From Scatosoma sp045614565 (GTDB lineage: Bacteria > Bacillota > Clostridia > Christensenellales > Borkfalkiaceae): 64,000 bases of DNA. The DNA lies in assembly GCA_045614565.1 (NCBI GenBank), contig JAZLDG010000036.1, forward strand, positions 1 to 64,000, read 5' to 3'. Below, in pieces: positions 18,001 to 25,019 of the stretch; the stretch's first letter is position 1, and every line of letters starts with the position of its first letter. The translations under genes and the position numbers were made by a program. Below the pieces are notes generated by a model that saw only the letters and a list, made by a program, of their open reading frames with translations, searched no databases and was not told the DNA's origin.

Positions 18001-19851
18001 TGTACCGCGTTGGAAACGGTAACGTTGAACAATAACGAAGCGTTCAAGGTTATCAACGCTTCTACGTTTGAAGGCTGTACCAAACTTAACGGTATCGTGC
18101 TTCCTGCATACTTGGAAACGTTAGGCGTTAAAGCGTTTAGCGGTTGTACTTCGTTGACGAGTATTACGTTGCCTGAAAAGCTTACGAATTCGGATGCGAC
18201 GACGGCGGCTGGTCAATGGTTTAGCGGTTGTACGGCGTTGGCTTCGGTCACCATCAATTCGACGAATTTGAACGTATTGCCGTACTATGCTTTCAAAGAT
18301 TGTAGTGCTTTGGAGTCCATTGTTCTTCCCAAAGGTATTACGACGATTGCAGGATCCTTTGTTAATACAAAGGGCAAGGGTTTGAAAACGATTGTGTTCC
18401 CTGAAACGTTGACGACGATAATGGAAGTTGCCTTTGGTTCACCTTTCTCTGGAACCCAAATAGAAACGTTGGACTTCTCTAATACGCAATTAACGACGAT
18501 TATAGGTGCTTATGCGGGCAGTGAAATGACGTTTGCTTCTTTGACGACGCTTAAAACGATTATTTTCCCTGAAACCATTACGACGTTGCCGAAACAATGT
18601 TTGGATTCTACTTCCAACCTTGAAACGTTTATTGCTCCGGGTATCGTTTCGATGAATTTTGGTTTGGGTAGTAAGACGAAGCTTACGAAAGTAGAGCTTT
18701 CGCCCGAGCTTGTTTCCATCGGGGATAGAGCATTTAGCGGTTGTTCGTCCTTGGCAAACTTTGATTTTCCTGAAACCTTGAAATCCATCGGCGCAAGTGC
18801 CTTCTACGGTACGGGATTAACGTCTTTGGAACTTGGTCCGAACGTGGAAACGGTTGGTGCATTTGCGTTTGAAAATTCTGCTTTGACCGAAGTAACCATT
18901 CCCGCGTCGCTTGACGCGATCGGCGACGGTGCATTCGCGTCCTGCTCGAATTTGACGAGATTTAACGTTTCAAGCTCGAATACGAGATACCTTGTAGGCA
19001 ACTACGGCGAATTGCGCGACGCGACGGGTAAGATCGTTTGCGTACTTACTTCGACGGAAGGTACGGGCGGCACGTTTACGGTTGGAGAAAACGATACGAT
19101 TGGCAGTTATGCGTTTGCAGGCTGTGAAAACATTCGTGAGATTATTCTTCCCGACAATATGACGGCAATCCCTTACGGCGCGTTTGCGAACAGTTACATC
19201 GAAACGATGACCGTTCCTGAAAACGTAACGGAAATCGGCGAAGAAGCATTCGCAGCTTGTCAACGCTTAAAGACGATTACCTTGCCGAGCGGAATTAAGA
19301 AGATTGGTGGTTATGCGTTCTATTATTGTACCGCGTTGCAATCGTTTGCTTTACCTGCTTCGGTAACGGAAATTGGTGAGTATGCGTTCAATTACGCAAA
19401 GGGTTTGACGGACGTTACCATTTCCACGAACGTAACGAGTATCGGTACATACGCATTTGCTTATTCATCCATTCAAACGCTTACGATCGCGGATAACCGT
19501 GTAAGCGATTTGACAGTTGGTCAATCCGCGTTTGCTTACTGTAAATCCTTAACAACGGTTACGATGGGTAATAGAGTTCCTACTATCGCTTATGGTATGT
19601 TTGATAATTGTAGTGCTTTGAGCTCTGTTAAGCTTTCTTCGTCGGCTACTTCGATTGCAAAATACGCGTTTAGAAAATGCTCGGCGTTGACGTATCTTGA
19701 AATACCTTATAGTGTAACTTCTATTGTTAAAGATGCGTTTAATGGTTGGGCGAGCAAACAAACGATTTGTTTGATTGGTCGTACTTCTGCGCCGACTGGT
19801 TTCAAGTCTGGATGGAAAGCAAGTGCAACTGTAACTTATAAAACAAATTAA
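12088..19851 (+). CDS. Giant surface protein with B-repeats and BspA-type LRRs
   Basis: A 2587-residue exported protein. A basic n-region and hydrophobic helix (about 18-40) end in a lipobox-like FTAC with C41, so it is probably a lipoprotein. In order there follow: a beta-rich domain (42-130); two InlB-type B-repeats (133-275) with GYVFIGWYAD and FAGWWTSD; several Fn3-like beta domains (275-670); two more B-repeats (674-825) with YKFAGWYN; and from about 850 to the end a long array of LRR_5 (BspA-type) repeats with the pattern IGxxAFxxCxxL. BspA-type proteins bind host or microbial surfaces. Expressed from its own promoter and terminated after the stop, it is a single-gene unit. The ligand is unknown. 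The repeats raise the risk of assembly collapse. Confidence 0.88.
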   Translation: MAIKKTSFETKKHSKRKKLWMLTLGFIMCTAVSVGTMFTACDEETSSESPAPVFENDGNYYYAAVDGEYTLLLAGGKVALTIGADTKMGAYNFDGTDLQLVFDDNTLGMATVENGTVTLVYQETTYKFIQKANYTVSYSVDGTVTGTAKVLNGKTVEKPADPVKAGYVFIGWYADAEFTTPFAFGATPVTANTTLYAYFMEKTVGQDEFTATLIVDGTVLKTQPTRNGVLYELPTPTKADATFAGWWTSDSQDATKLTAKYTDQVLKENTNLYAVWTSNAPLVSVTSTGVKWEALGAGVNYTVSIYSNDVEIKTQKTTATEYAFDFASRAAGEFKVEVSVDDVKTTAYYTNKALDRVSNFVVNDLSVLVFNPVENAEKYLITVDCGNDFHLHQEFDNGNSTNFNFANCAMQEGGITFTVKAVARGYVSSVSETYTFTRDLADVTGLTLNTETAALVWNTVEKATSYLVEVTANEKTDKYTVNENKFSLSNYTGAVSVKVTAMATGYNSSVATASYTLTKLPTPSGIVVLGDQIKWTAVADADKYIVMINGEKAGETETNAFAIPDNYKATGMEYTVSVQAVSETANSFYSAPVTVKYGQVNEVFYLNGLLNWTPVGGAATYEYTVNGLGLRTLEEGETSAKVTFTQEGDNVILFKAKDAYGNSLGEKRVVVKAYELTLYGRKKGVGDQTKFVAVGDTIDFPQLSLDGYKFAGWYNVPGGADANGSKFDGSVYKDTTVYALYAYWMPEEYEVILMVGEQEFARVNVKYEQNYTLPTPEMVGGSAFNGWNGEADGSGTPFTDADGKSKGVWLDAEGRTLYATWAEALTATKLENRDAYSISMAPGLKNLTEVTIPATWKVGDVEYPVVEIAGEAFYNCKNLETINLPDTIENIFIGEGGVNAAGSSFFGCNNLKNINVYETEGTHPVYFKSVDGVLLRVAQPNMEMENGTELYYFPAGRTGAYEIPEGVEFIPQRVFQNAKITDVVVPTSVSMIGKQAFEKSSVSSVVFTATEDGEYANDLVLDASVFAYCYSLTTVDFPARLTETDFGGLTIFDNCTALREINVVGNDGVYSSRDGMICDSTGRQLIYCPVGRTGEVRTPVTITGIADRAFMGCKKITKVSIRANVAEIGEEAFMNCTGITTINFEGSSESGNLEIAEKAFYGCTSLRGLVLPANLIKIAAKAFGNTVMNNSVILNGGANIEYSNDVFVNDDGVGKIQHITIGANMGSFQIKGVFNGCPIESVTVENGNQNYFADENGVLYNAAKTELLYYPKKDIQNYTIPETVTTIASGVFEGITYFETITIGKNVTTIGSNAFKNMSRLTTVNFEPGRTAPLTIGDNAFENCAVLTTIALPETLTSLGAYAFKDCVQLTSLTLPSTLVKLGNETETGVFDGCTRLASIGVAAAGNDYFESRNGIIYGKTEGNPTTLEFVPASYTGAIEIPSTVHTIPENAFYGMQGITTITWENNQATSELRIGDAAFAHTLLTEVRLPSGLTVIPTSAFEESSVTKIYVPNTVNLIQLKAFHKATGLVDLTFEDGNNSNTLVLEDGGWKSFNKAAAEGILTDAPLTTSGLKLPNRVKMIPDFYFEKSVFTKVHIPESVARIGIAAFANCTALTELKFAEASATRASLTLGWSAFSGCTALESLKVPSSITKYEGTHGTAVTVGTGGVYIHGAFRGLTKLNNLSFEDGLTTLGSGMFYGSGATTIANVVLPSSLTTIGESAFATAKLNNGITLNGNLTTIGNNAFYNVTTLTSIALSEKVETIGAYAFSGCSGLTSVDFSANKKLSAIGNYAFASCKLTSVNLPDNTANGVEALTFGVNIFNNVTTLTSANIPDTVTSLNNAFVGCTNVQITYSKLNGTDNGQGFVLAPLANNKFRLVGYTGTQTEVTIPDNVEMIGESAFAGTSVTKVTIPASVKVVESYAFNNVATLTTVVGGEGLTNVEAYAFAQSGITAISLPALTSLGNNAFYRCTALETVTLNNNEAFKVINASTFEGCTKLNGIVLPAYLETLGVKAFSGCTSLTSITLPEKLTNSDATTAAGQWFSGCTALASVTINSTNLNVLPYYAFKDCSALESIVLPKGITTIAGSFVNTKGKGLKTIVFPETLTTIMEVAFGSPFSGTQIETLDFSNTQLTTIIGAYAGSEMTFASLTTLKTIIFPETITTLPKQCLDSTSNLETFIAPGIVSMNFGLGSKTKLTKVELSPELVSIGDRAFSGCSSLANFDFPETLKSIGASAFYGTGLTSLELGPNVETVGAFAFENSALTEVTIPASLDAIGDGAFASCSNLTRFNVSSSNTRYLVGNYGELRDATGKIVCVLTSTEGTGGTFTVGENDTIGSYAFAGCENIREIILPDNMTAIPYGAFANSYIETMTVPENVTEIGEEAFAACQRLKTITLPSGIKKIGGYAFYYCTALQSFALPASVTEIGEYAFNYAKGLTDVTISTNVTSIGTYAFAYSSIQTLTIADNRVSDLTVGQSAFAYCKSLTTVTMGNRVPTIAYGMFDNCSALSSVKLSSSATSIAKYAFRKCSALTYLEIPYSVTSIVKDAFNGWASKQTICLIGRTSAPTGFKSGWKASATVTYKTN
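14640..19800 (+). repeat. LRR_5 (BspA-type) repeat array
   Basis: Several dozen tandem units of about 23 codons, each giving I-G-x-x-A-F-x-x-C-x-x-L followed by a V-x-L-P-x-x-L strand. Units are diverged, with short non-repeat linkers that often contain an NG-V-Y or DG-L/I-Y strand (for example near 14880, 15290, 15850 and 16330). Confidence 0.85.
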
Positions 19852-19881
19852 AAGGTTACATCATTGTAAAAACTAAAAAAC

Positions 19882-19916
19882 ACTCTCTTATCGGAAACGG
19901 TAAGAGAGTTGTTTTT
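19882..19916 (+). terminator. Terminator of the giant LRR gene
   Basis: A 12-base-pair stem (19882-19893 with 19898-19909, one G-U pair) with a GAAA loop, followed by five T residues (19912-19916). Confidence 0.9.
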
Positions 19917-19957
19917 ATGAAATAAAAAAATTTCTTATTTTTGTATATATTTATAGC

Positions 19958-19986
19958 TTTACATTTGTCGAATTATATGGTATAAT
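19958..19986 (+). promoter_or_regulatory. Promoter of the MoxR/VWA module
   Basis: TTTACA (19958-19963), a 17-base spacer and TATAAT (19981-19986). The leader to the GTG start at 20053 is about 60 bases. Confidence 0.8.
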
Positions 19987-20052
19987 ATCCAAGTGCGTAT
20001 TATGGATTTTAATCAAGTAGACGTGTAAAATCAAAAAAAGGAATAATAAATC

Positions 20053-21084
20053 GTGTCAAGTAAGTTGTTCAAAAAGTATTATAACCGATTAAAAACCGAA
20101 GGCATTATCAAAGCCTTGCTGTGTGGTTTGACGATCGGCTTTTCGGCGTTGGCTGTGTCCGCGACGCTGTTTTGGTTTATGGGTTGGAAAGAGTTTTGGG
20201 TTTCCTTGCTTATATGGGCGGGCGTTTCCGCTTTCGCGACCTTCGCTTTCTATAAATTCAAATTTCAACCGACGACGAAAGCAATCGCACGGCGCGTGGA
20301 CGAGCTTGGTTTGGAAGAAAGAATGATAACGATGATGGAACTCGAAGGCGACACGTCGTATATTGCGATGCGCCAACGGGAAGACGCGTTAAACGCGCTC
20401 AAATCCGTGCAGGCAACCTTGATTAAGCTTGCGATTTCTTTGCCCGTAATCATCGGCGTTTCTATCTCCGCTTTTGCGGGCGTTGGTATGACGACCGTAA
20501 GCGCGCTTACGGCTTCGGGTGTGGTGCGTTCGGGGTTGGAACTCATTGAAGACGCGCAAGGGGTCGAGCTTATTCCAAGCTATGAAATTACGTATGCCAT
20601 TCAAGAAGGGGAAGGAACGCTTCAAGGCGTGCTTAAACAAAAGGTGGAAAAGGGTGCTGACGCAACGGCGGTTATTGCCGTACCCGCCGACGAATGGGTG
20701 TTTATCGGTTGGTCGGACGAATTGCAAAATCCGTACAGAAAAGACGTGAACGTGCAATCTAATATGACGATTTACGCCGTATTTTTGCCGATGGATGAAG
20801 TTTTAGACGGCGAAGACGACGTGGAAAAAGACGAAATTTCACAAGATTTTATTCAAGATGCGGAAAGAATAGAAATAGAAGTCGAGAAAGATCCGCCCCC
20901 GCTCAAATATGAAGAAATCAATCAAGTTATCGACGGTTTTACGTATTACGGCGACGTTTACTTGGAAGCGGCGGAAGAAGCAAGAAACGAGCTTATAGAC
21001 GGCGAATATTCGGACGATCAAAAAGATATGGTCGGCGGTTATTTGAACGGTATTGAAGTTACTGTTGAAGAAGAAAAAAAATAA
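20053..21084 (+). CDS. Membrane protein with external B-repeat-like domain, MoxR-linked
   Basis: A 343-residue protein I cannot assign to a named family with confidence. It has three predicted membrane helices (about 19-43, 47-67 and 123-147). Between helices 2 and 3 is an amphipathic segment with ARRVDELGLEERMITMMELE, which resembles the N-terminal region of DUF4175-like proteins found beside MoxR/DUF58 genes. Residues 175-245 resemble an InlB B-repeat (VFIGWSDE, then MTIYAVF). The tail (250-343) is strongly acidic. It starts the cluster with GTG 20053 and lies 30 bases before moxR. It shares the B-repeat fold with nearby surface lipoproteins, which hints at a link between the two groups. 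Confidence 0.6.
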   Translation: MSSKLFKKYYNRLKTEGIIKALLCGLTIGFSALAVSATLFWFMGWKEFWVSLLIWAGVSAFATFAFYKFKFQPTTKAIARRVDELGLEERMITMMELEGDTSYIAMRQREDALNALKSVQATLIKLAISLPVIIGVSISAFAGVGMTTVSALTASGVVRSGLELIEDAQGVELIPSYEITYAIQEGEGTLQGVLKQKVEKGADATAVIAVPADEWVFIGWSDELQNPYRKDVNVQSNMTIYAVFLPMDEVLDGEDDVEKDEISQDFIQDAERIEIEVEKDPPPLKYEEINQVIDGFTYYGDVYLEAAEEARNELIDGEYSDDQKDMVGGYLNGIEVTVEEEKK

Positions 21085-21114
21085 TTAAAAATTTTAAGTG
21101 GAAGGATATTTATT

Positions 21115-22113
21115 ATGGTGAACGAAAAAGACATTGAACAATTTGGTAAACAATGCGAAGAAATTTTCGCGCAGGTATCTCGTGACGTTATCGGTCAAAA
21201 GGAAGTTGTTGAAGGCACGATTATTGCAATGATCGCTGGCGGTAACGTTTTGTTGGAAGGTGTGCCGGGGGTTGGTAAAACCCGTTTGGTAAGAACGCTT
21301 GGTCGAGTTTTCGATCTTCCGTTCTCCCGTATTCAGTTCACGCCCGACTTGATGCCCGCCGACGTTACGGGTACGAATATTATCGTGAAAGACGAAAACG
21401 GAAATTCGTCCTTTGATTTCCAACCCGGTCCGATTTTCAGCAATATCATTCTTGCCGACGAAATTAACCGTGCTACGCCGAAAACGCAATCCGCTTTGCT
21501 GGAAGCAATGCAAGAGCATACCGTAACGGTTATGGGTGTTTCGAGAAAATTAGAAGAACCGTTCTTCGTACTTGCTACGCAAAACCCGATCGAACAAGAC
21601 GGTACGTATCCTTTGCCCGAAGCGCAAATGGACCGTTTTATGTTCAAACTTATCGTTCCGAATCCTTCTTTGGACGAGCTTATGGATATCGTTTCGATGA
21701 CACAAAAAACGATGGCGGAAGTTGCCGATTCCGTATGTACGGGCAAACAACTGCTTGAAATGCGTAGAACGGCAAATCAAATTCCCGTTGCGGAAGACGT
21801 TTTGCGCTACGCTATGACGTTGACTTCGGCGACGCATCCCGACAGCGAATGTGCTTCCGAAGCAGCGAAAAAATACGTTCGTGTCGGTGCCAGCCCCCGT
21901 GCGGGTCAGGCTATGATTTCGGCTGCGAAAGTTAAAGCGCTCATTAAAGGCAGATTTAACGTTTCGTATTCGGATATCAACGAATTGGCTTGTCCTATTC
22001 TTCGTCACCGTATGAAGTTGAACTTTGAAGCGATTGCAGAACGCGTATCTGCGGACGAAATCGTGAAGATGATCGTAGAAGAAGTGAGCAAAAAGCATAA
22101 AGCAAAGAACTAA
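21115..22113 (+). CDS. MoxR-family AAA+ ATPase
   Basis: A 332-residue cytosolic AAA+ ATPase with Walker A GVPGVGKT (49-56), Walker B IILADEIN (111-118) and the sensor segment ATQNPIEQDGTYPLPEAQMD. The C-terminal lid has GASPRAGQA, typical of MoxR. MoxR ATPases act as chaperones that mature or activate partner proteins with von Willebrand factor A (VWA) domains, usually encoded alongside. Here the following three genes encode DUF58 and VWA proteins, so the arrangement is canonical. The ATG follows a GGAAGG site. Confidence 0.95.
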   Translation: MVNEKDIEQFGKQCEEIFAQVSRDVIGQKEVVEGTIIAMIAGGNVLLEGVPGVGKTRLVRTLGRVFDLPFSRIQFTPDLMPADVTGTNIIVKDENGNSSFDFQPGPIFSNIILADEINRATPKTQSALLEAMQEHTVTVMGVSRKLEEPFFVLATQNPIEQDGTYPLPEAQMDRFMFKLIVPNPSLDELMDIVSMTQKTMAEVADSVCTGKQLLEMRRTANQIPVAEDVLRYAMTLTSATHPDSECASEAAKKYVRVGASPRAGQAMISAAKVKALIKGRFNVSYSDINELACPILRHRMKLNFEAIAERVSADEIVKMIVEEVSKKHKAKN

Positions 22114-22134
22114 CGAACGGCGTGGAGCATAAGA

Positions 22135-23034
22135 ATGAAGGTTTCTTACTTAAACGACCAGTTTTTCAGTCGCTTGGAAACGTTGGCGTTAAACTTAAAA
22201 TCCGATCTTGCGGGTTATTTCGGCGGTAAACACCTTGTCAGCACTTACGGACAAACGGTGGAATTTGCCGATTACAGAGAATATCAGCTCGGTGACGACA
22301 TTCGGCGTATCGACTGGAATTTGTTTAGCCGCTTTGAAAAATATTTCCTTAAATTGTTCACCGACGAACGCCAAATGCAAGTGCAAATCTTTTTGGACTG
22401 TTCCGCTTCGATGGGTAAGGATAACGAACAAAAATCTGCTTATGCTATCGCGACTGCGGCGGCAATGGGCTTTTTAGCCGTGCATAATATGGATAAACTT
22501 TCCTTGCATATTATGCGTGAAAAGAAAGCGATCAATCCTTTTGGTACGGTGGTTGGTAAGAACTCGTTTTTTAGAGTGATCAATCAATTAGAAAACGAAA
22601 GTTTTGATATGGACGCGGATTTGGAAGCTTGCGTTTTGAGCTGTCCTGATACGAGCTCGAATAACGGCTTAACGGTTATTATTTCCGATTTCTTAACGGA
22701 AAGTAATTGGAAAAAAGCCGTAGATTATTTATGCTACAAAAAAAGACAGGTTTTGCTCGTGCAAATTTTATTGCCCGAAGAAGACGATCCTTCCTATATG
22801 GGACACGTAAGCTTGATGGATTCTGAAGCGGTGGACGTTTCCGATTCCAAAAATATGAAAATAAAGATTACGCAGGGTATGTTAGCCGCGTATGCGGAAG
22901 CACTTCGGGATTATAAACAAGAGATAAAGACTTTTTGTTCAAAACGCGGTGTTGATTTTATTTCTATACGCACCGACATGCCGATTGAAAAAGTATTATT
23001 TAGTGAATTGTTAAAAGTAGGTATTATGGAATGA
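22135..23034 (+). CDS. DUF58 domain protein
   Basis: A 299-residue soluble protein with the DUF58 signature LGDDIRRIDWNLFSR (about 52-66) and a VWA-like fold whose metal-site motif DxSxS reads DCSASMG (D88, S90, S92). DUF58 proteins are the standard partners of MoxR ATPases. The function is not known in detail; a role as adaptor between MoxR and membrane VWA proteins is the usual proposal. It overlaps the next gene by four bases (ATGA), and follows moxR by 21 bases. Confidence 0.92.
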   Translation: MKVSYLNDQFFSRLETLALNLKSDLAGYFGGKHLVSTYGQTVEFADYREYQLGDDIRRIDWNLFSRFEKYFLKLFTDERQMQVQIFLDCSASMGKDNEQKSAYAIATAAAMGFLAVHNMDKLSLHIMREKKAINPFGTVVGKNSFFRVINQLENESFDMDADLEACVLSCPDTSSNNGLTVIISDFLTESNWKKAVDYLCYKKRQVLLVQILLPEEDDPSYMGHVSLMDSEAVDVSDSKNMKIKITQGMLAAYAEALRDYKQEIKTFCSKRGVDFISIRTDMPIEKVLFSELLKVGIME

Positions 23035-25001
23035 CGTTATTGACTCCTTGGGGGCTGTTAGGCTTATTGGGCATCGTCGCATTGATTATTATATACATAA
23101 TAAAGCCCAACTATCAGCAAAAATTCATAACCTCAACTTTTGTTTGGAAGTTGAGCCTTAAATATAGAAAAAAGAAAATTCCCATCAGTAAGTTGCGGAA
23201 TCTTCTTCTCATACTTTGTCAGGTTTTAATTTTGACGTCGTGTGCTTTTATTTTGGCGCAACCGAATAAAATTCTTAGAGAAGATATAAAAGAACCGGAA
23301 GTTATCGCCATTATCGATTCTTCCGCGAGTATGCGTGCGGTAACGAACGACGAAACTCGTTTTGAACGTGCGGTTTATAAAGTGCAAGAATTGGCAAAGG
23401 GCATTTTTGAAGACGAAGGCATCGTTTCCGTTATTATTGCAAACGAAGAGCCGTCCTATTTACAACAACGCGTTAATGCGTTAGACGTTAATACGTTTAA
23501 CGCACAGTTGACTGGTTTAGTAAAAGACAAGATAGATTGCTCGTATGCGACGGCGGATATTGACGGGGCAATTTCGCTTTGCGAAGAAGTATTGCTTGAA
23601 AATCCCAAAGCGAAAATTTATCTTTATACGGATACGAATTATTCGTACGTGCCCGAACAAATAACTCTTGTAAACGTAAGCCAAGCTACCGAATGGAATG
23701 CGGCGATTTTGGACGCAAAATCTGTGTTTGAAGATCCCTACTATGCGTTTTTGGTGGACGTTGCTTGTTATGGCGTAGATACTACTTTGGATGTGCAAAT
23801 TTCGATTGACGGCGCAAACGCTTTGGATCGTGAAGACGAAGGGGAAGCGTTGAGTTTTTCCACGCCCGTAGATTGCATAGGCGATCAAACGGTGAGAGTG
23901 GCTTTCGTTTCTAACCCTTACGACAAGGGAACGGACGAATATACGGAATATAACGACCGAATGGAAGCAAGTTATAGCGTCGTGGTTTGGCTTGAAGAAA
24001 AGCGAATATCTTCTTATCGTGCGGTCAACGTTTCCATTCAAGAAAACGATTCCTTGAAACAAGACAACACGTTTGAAATGTACGACGGATTACGAGAAGT
24101 GATCAAGATACAGTATGCAAGTAGAAACCCCAACATTTTTTGGCCTGCGGCTTTGTCACAGTTAAGAAAAAGTAACGACGGGAAATGGGATATCAGCGTA
24201 ACGCAGGTTAAAAAAGACGAAGAACCTGCGTTGCAAGGCTTTGATTTTTATATTTTTGAACATTCGATCCCCGAAGAGTTACCTACCGACGGTGTTTGCT
24301 TTTTGGTGAATCCTGATAAAATATCCGTGAAATACGGGGCAAGAGTAGGCGGTATTGAAACCAAAGTCGATTCCATTGAAGCAACGGAAGATCATCCTAT
24401 TATTAAAAATATTTCCTTGGAAAGAATTAATATCAGTCGTTATACGCAACTCGTTTTGGATTCTTCGTATACGTCGGTTTTCGGGGAAAATCAATACTCT
24501 TTGATGGCGGTAAGAAACGAAGAAGATTGCAAAATAGCGATTATGCCGTTTAGTTTGCATTTTTCAGATATAGCGGTTACGGAAATTTTCCCGTTATTGG
24601 TGTATAACGTTTTCGACTATTTCTTCCCGCAAACGGTCAAAGCAAATTCATTTGAAGTCAATGAAGTCGTTGAATTGAATGCAAGGGGTACGGAATTAAA
24701 GGTAGAAGGCTATAATACCGATCTGGTATTTGATACCTTTCCTGCATATATTACCGTTGATACTCCCGGAACGTATATAATGTCGCAAACCACGTTTGCG
24801 GGTAAAGACGTAGTAGAACGAATATTCGTAAAAATTCCCAAAGAAGAATGTAATATAAAGAGAAAGGGCGAAGCTATCGCCGAACCTTATAAACTGGAAG
24901 ATCAAAGCGATTTCTTGGAAGACTTGTTGCTTTATATAGCGGCAGGTTTGGTTGCGTTGCTGTTTATCGAATGGTGGCTGAAAGGCCGCGATTCGATGTA
25001 A
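23031..25001 (+). CDS. BatA-like membrane protein with VWA-type domain
   Basis: A 656-residue protein. Its N-terminus (FxxPWxLxxL-like, residues 1-80) matches the aerotolerance regulator BatA N-terminal region with two membrane helices (about 3-22 and 57-77). A VWA-like domain follows with DSSASM (D96, S98, S100). Later residues (about 220-630) form beta-rich domains of unclear family, and a C-terminal helix (about 634-650) returns to the membrane. The long extracytoplasmic part is therefore anchored at both ends. It is translationally coupled to the DUF58 gene. In other bacteria similar genes accompany MoxR; no biochemical role is established for this branch. Confidence 0.82.
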   Translation: MTLLTPWGLLGLLGIVALIIIYIIKPNYQQKFITSTFVWKLSLKYRKKKIPISKLRNLLLILCQVLILTSCAFILAQPNKILREDIKEPEVIAIIDSSASMRAVTNDETRFERAVYKVQELAKGIFEDEGIVSVIIANEEPSYLQQRVNALDVNTFNAQLTGLVKDKIDCSYATADIDGAISLCEEVLLENPKAKIYLYTDTNYSYVPEQITLVNVSQATEWNAAILDAKSVFEDPYYAFLVDVACYGVDTTLDVQISIDGANALDREDEGEALSFSTPVDCIGDQTVRVAFVSNPYDKGTDEYTEYNDRMEASYSVVVWLEEKRISSYRAVNVSIQENDSLKQDNTFEMYDGLREVIKIQYASRNPNIFWPAALSQLRKSNDGKWDISVTQVKKDEEPALQGFDFYIFEHSIPEELPTDGVCFLVNPDKISVKYGARVGGIETKVDSIEATEDHPIIKNISLERINISRYTQLVLDSSYTSVFGENQYSLMAVRNEEDCKIAIMPFSLHFSDIAVTEIFPLLVYNVFDYFFPQTVKANSFEVNEVVELNARGTELKVEGYNTDLVFDTFPAYITVDTPGTYIMSQTTFAGKDVVERIFVKIPKEECNIKRKGEAIAEPYKLEDQSDFLEDLLLYIAAGLVALLFIEWWLKGRDSM

Positions 25002-25019
25002 GGAAGGAGGAAGAAGATT

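Noticed and set aside
14640..19800. Repeats that could suggest a CRISPR or satellite array
   Set aside because: Units are diverged at the DNA level, in-frame, and give the LRR_5 protein pattern; there are no identical repeats with unique spacers.
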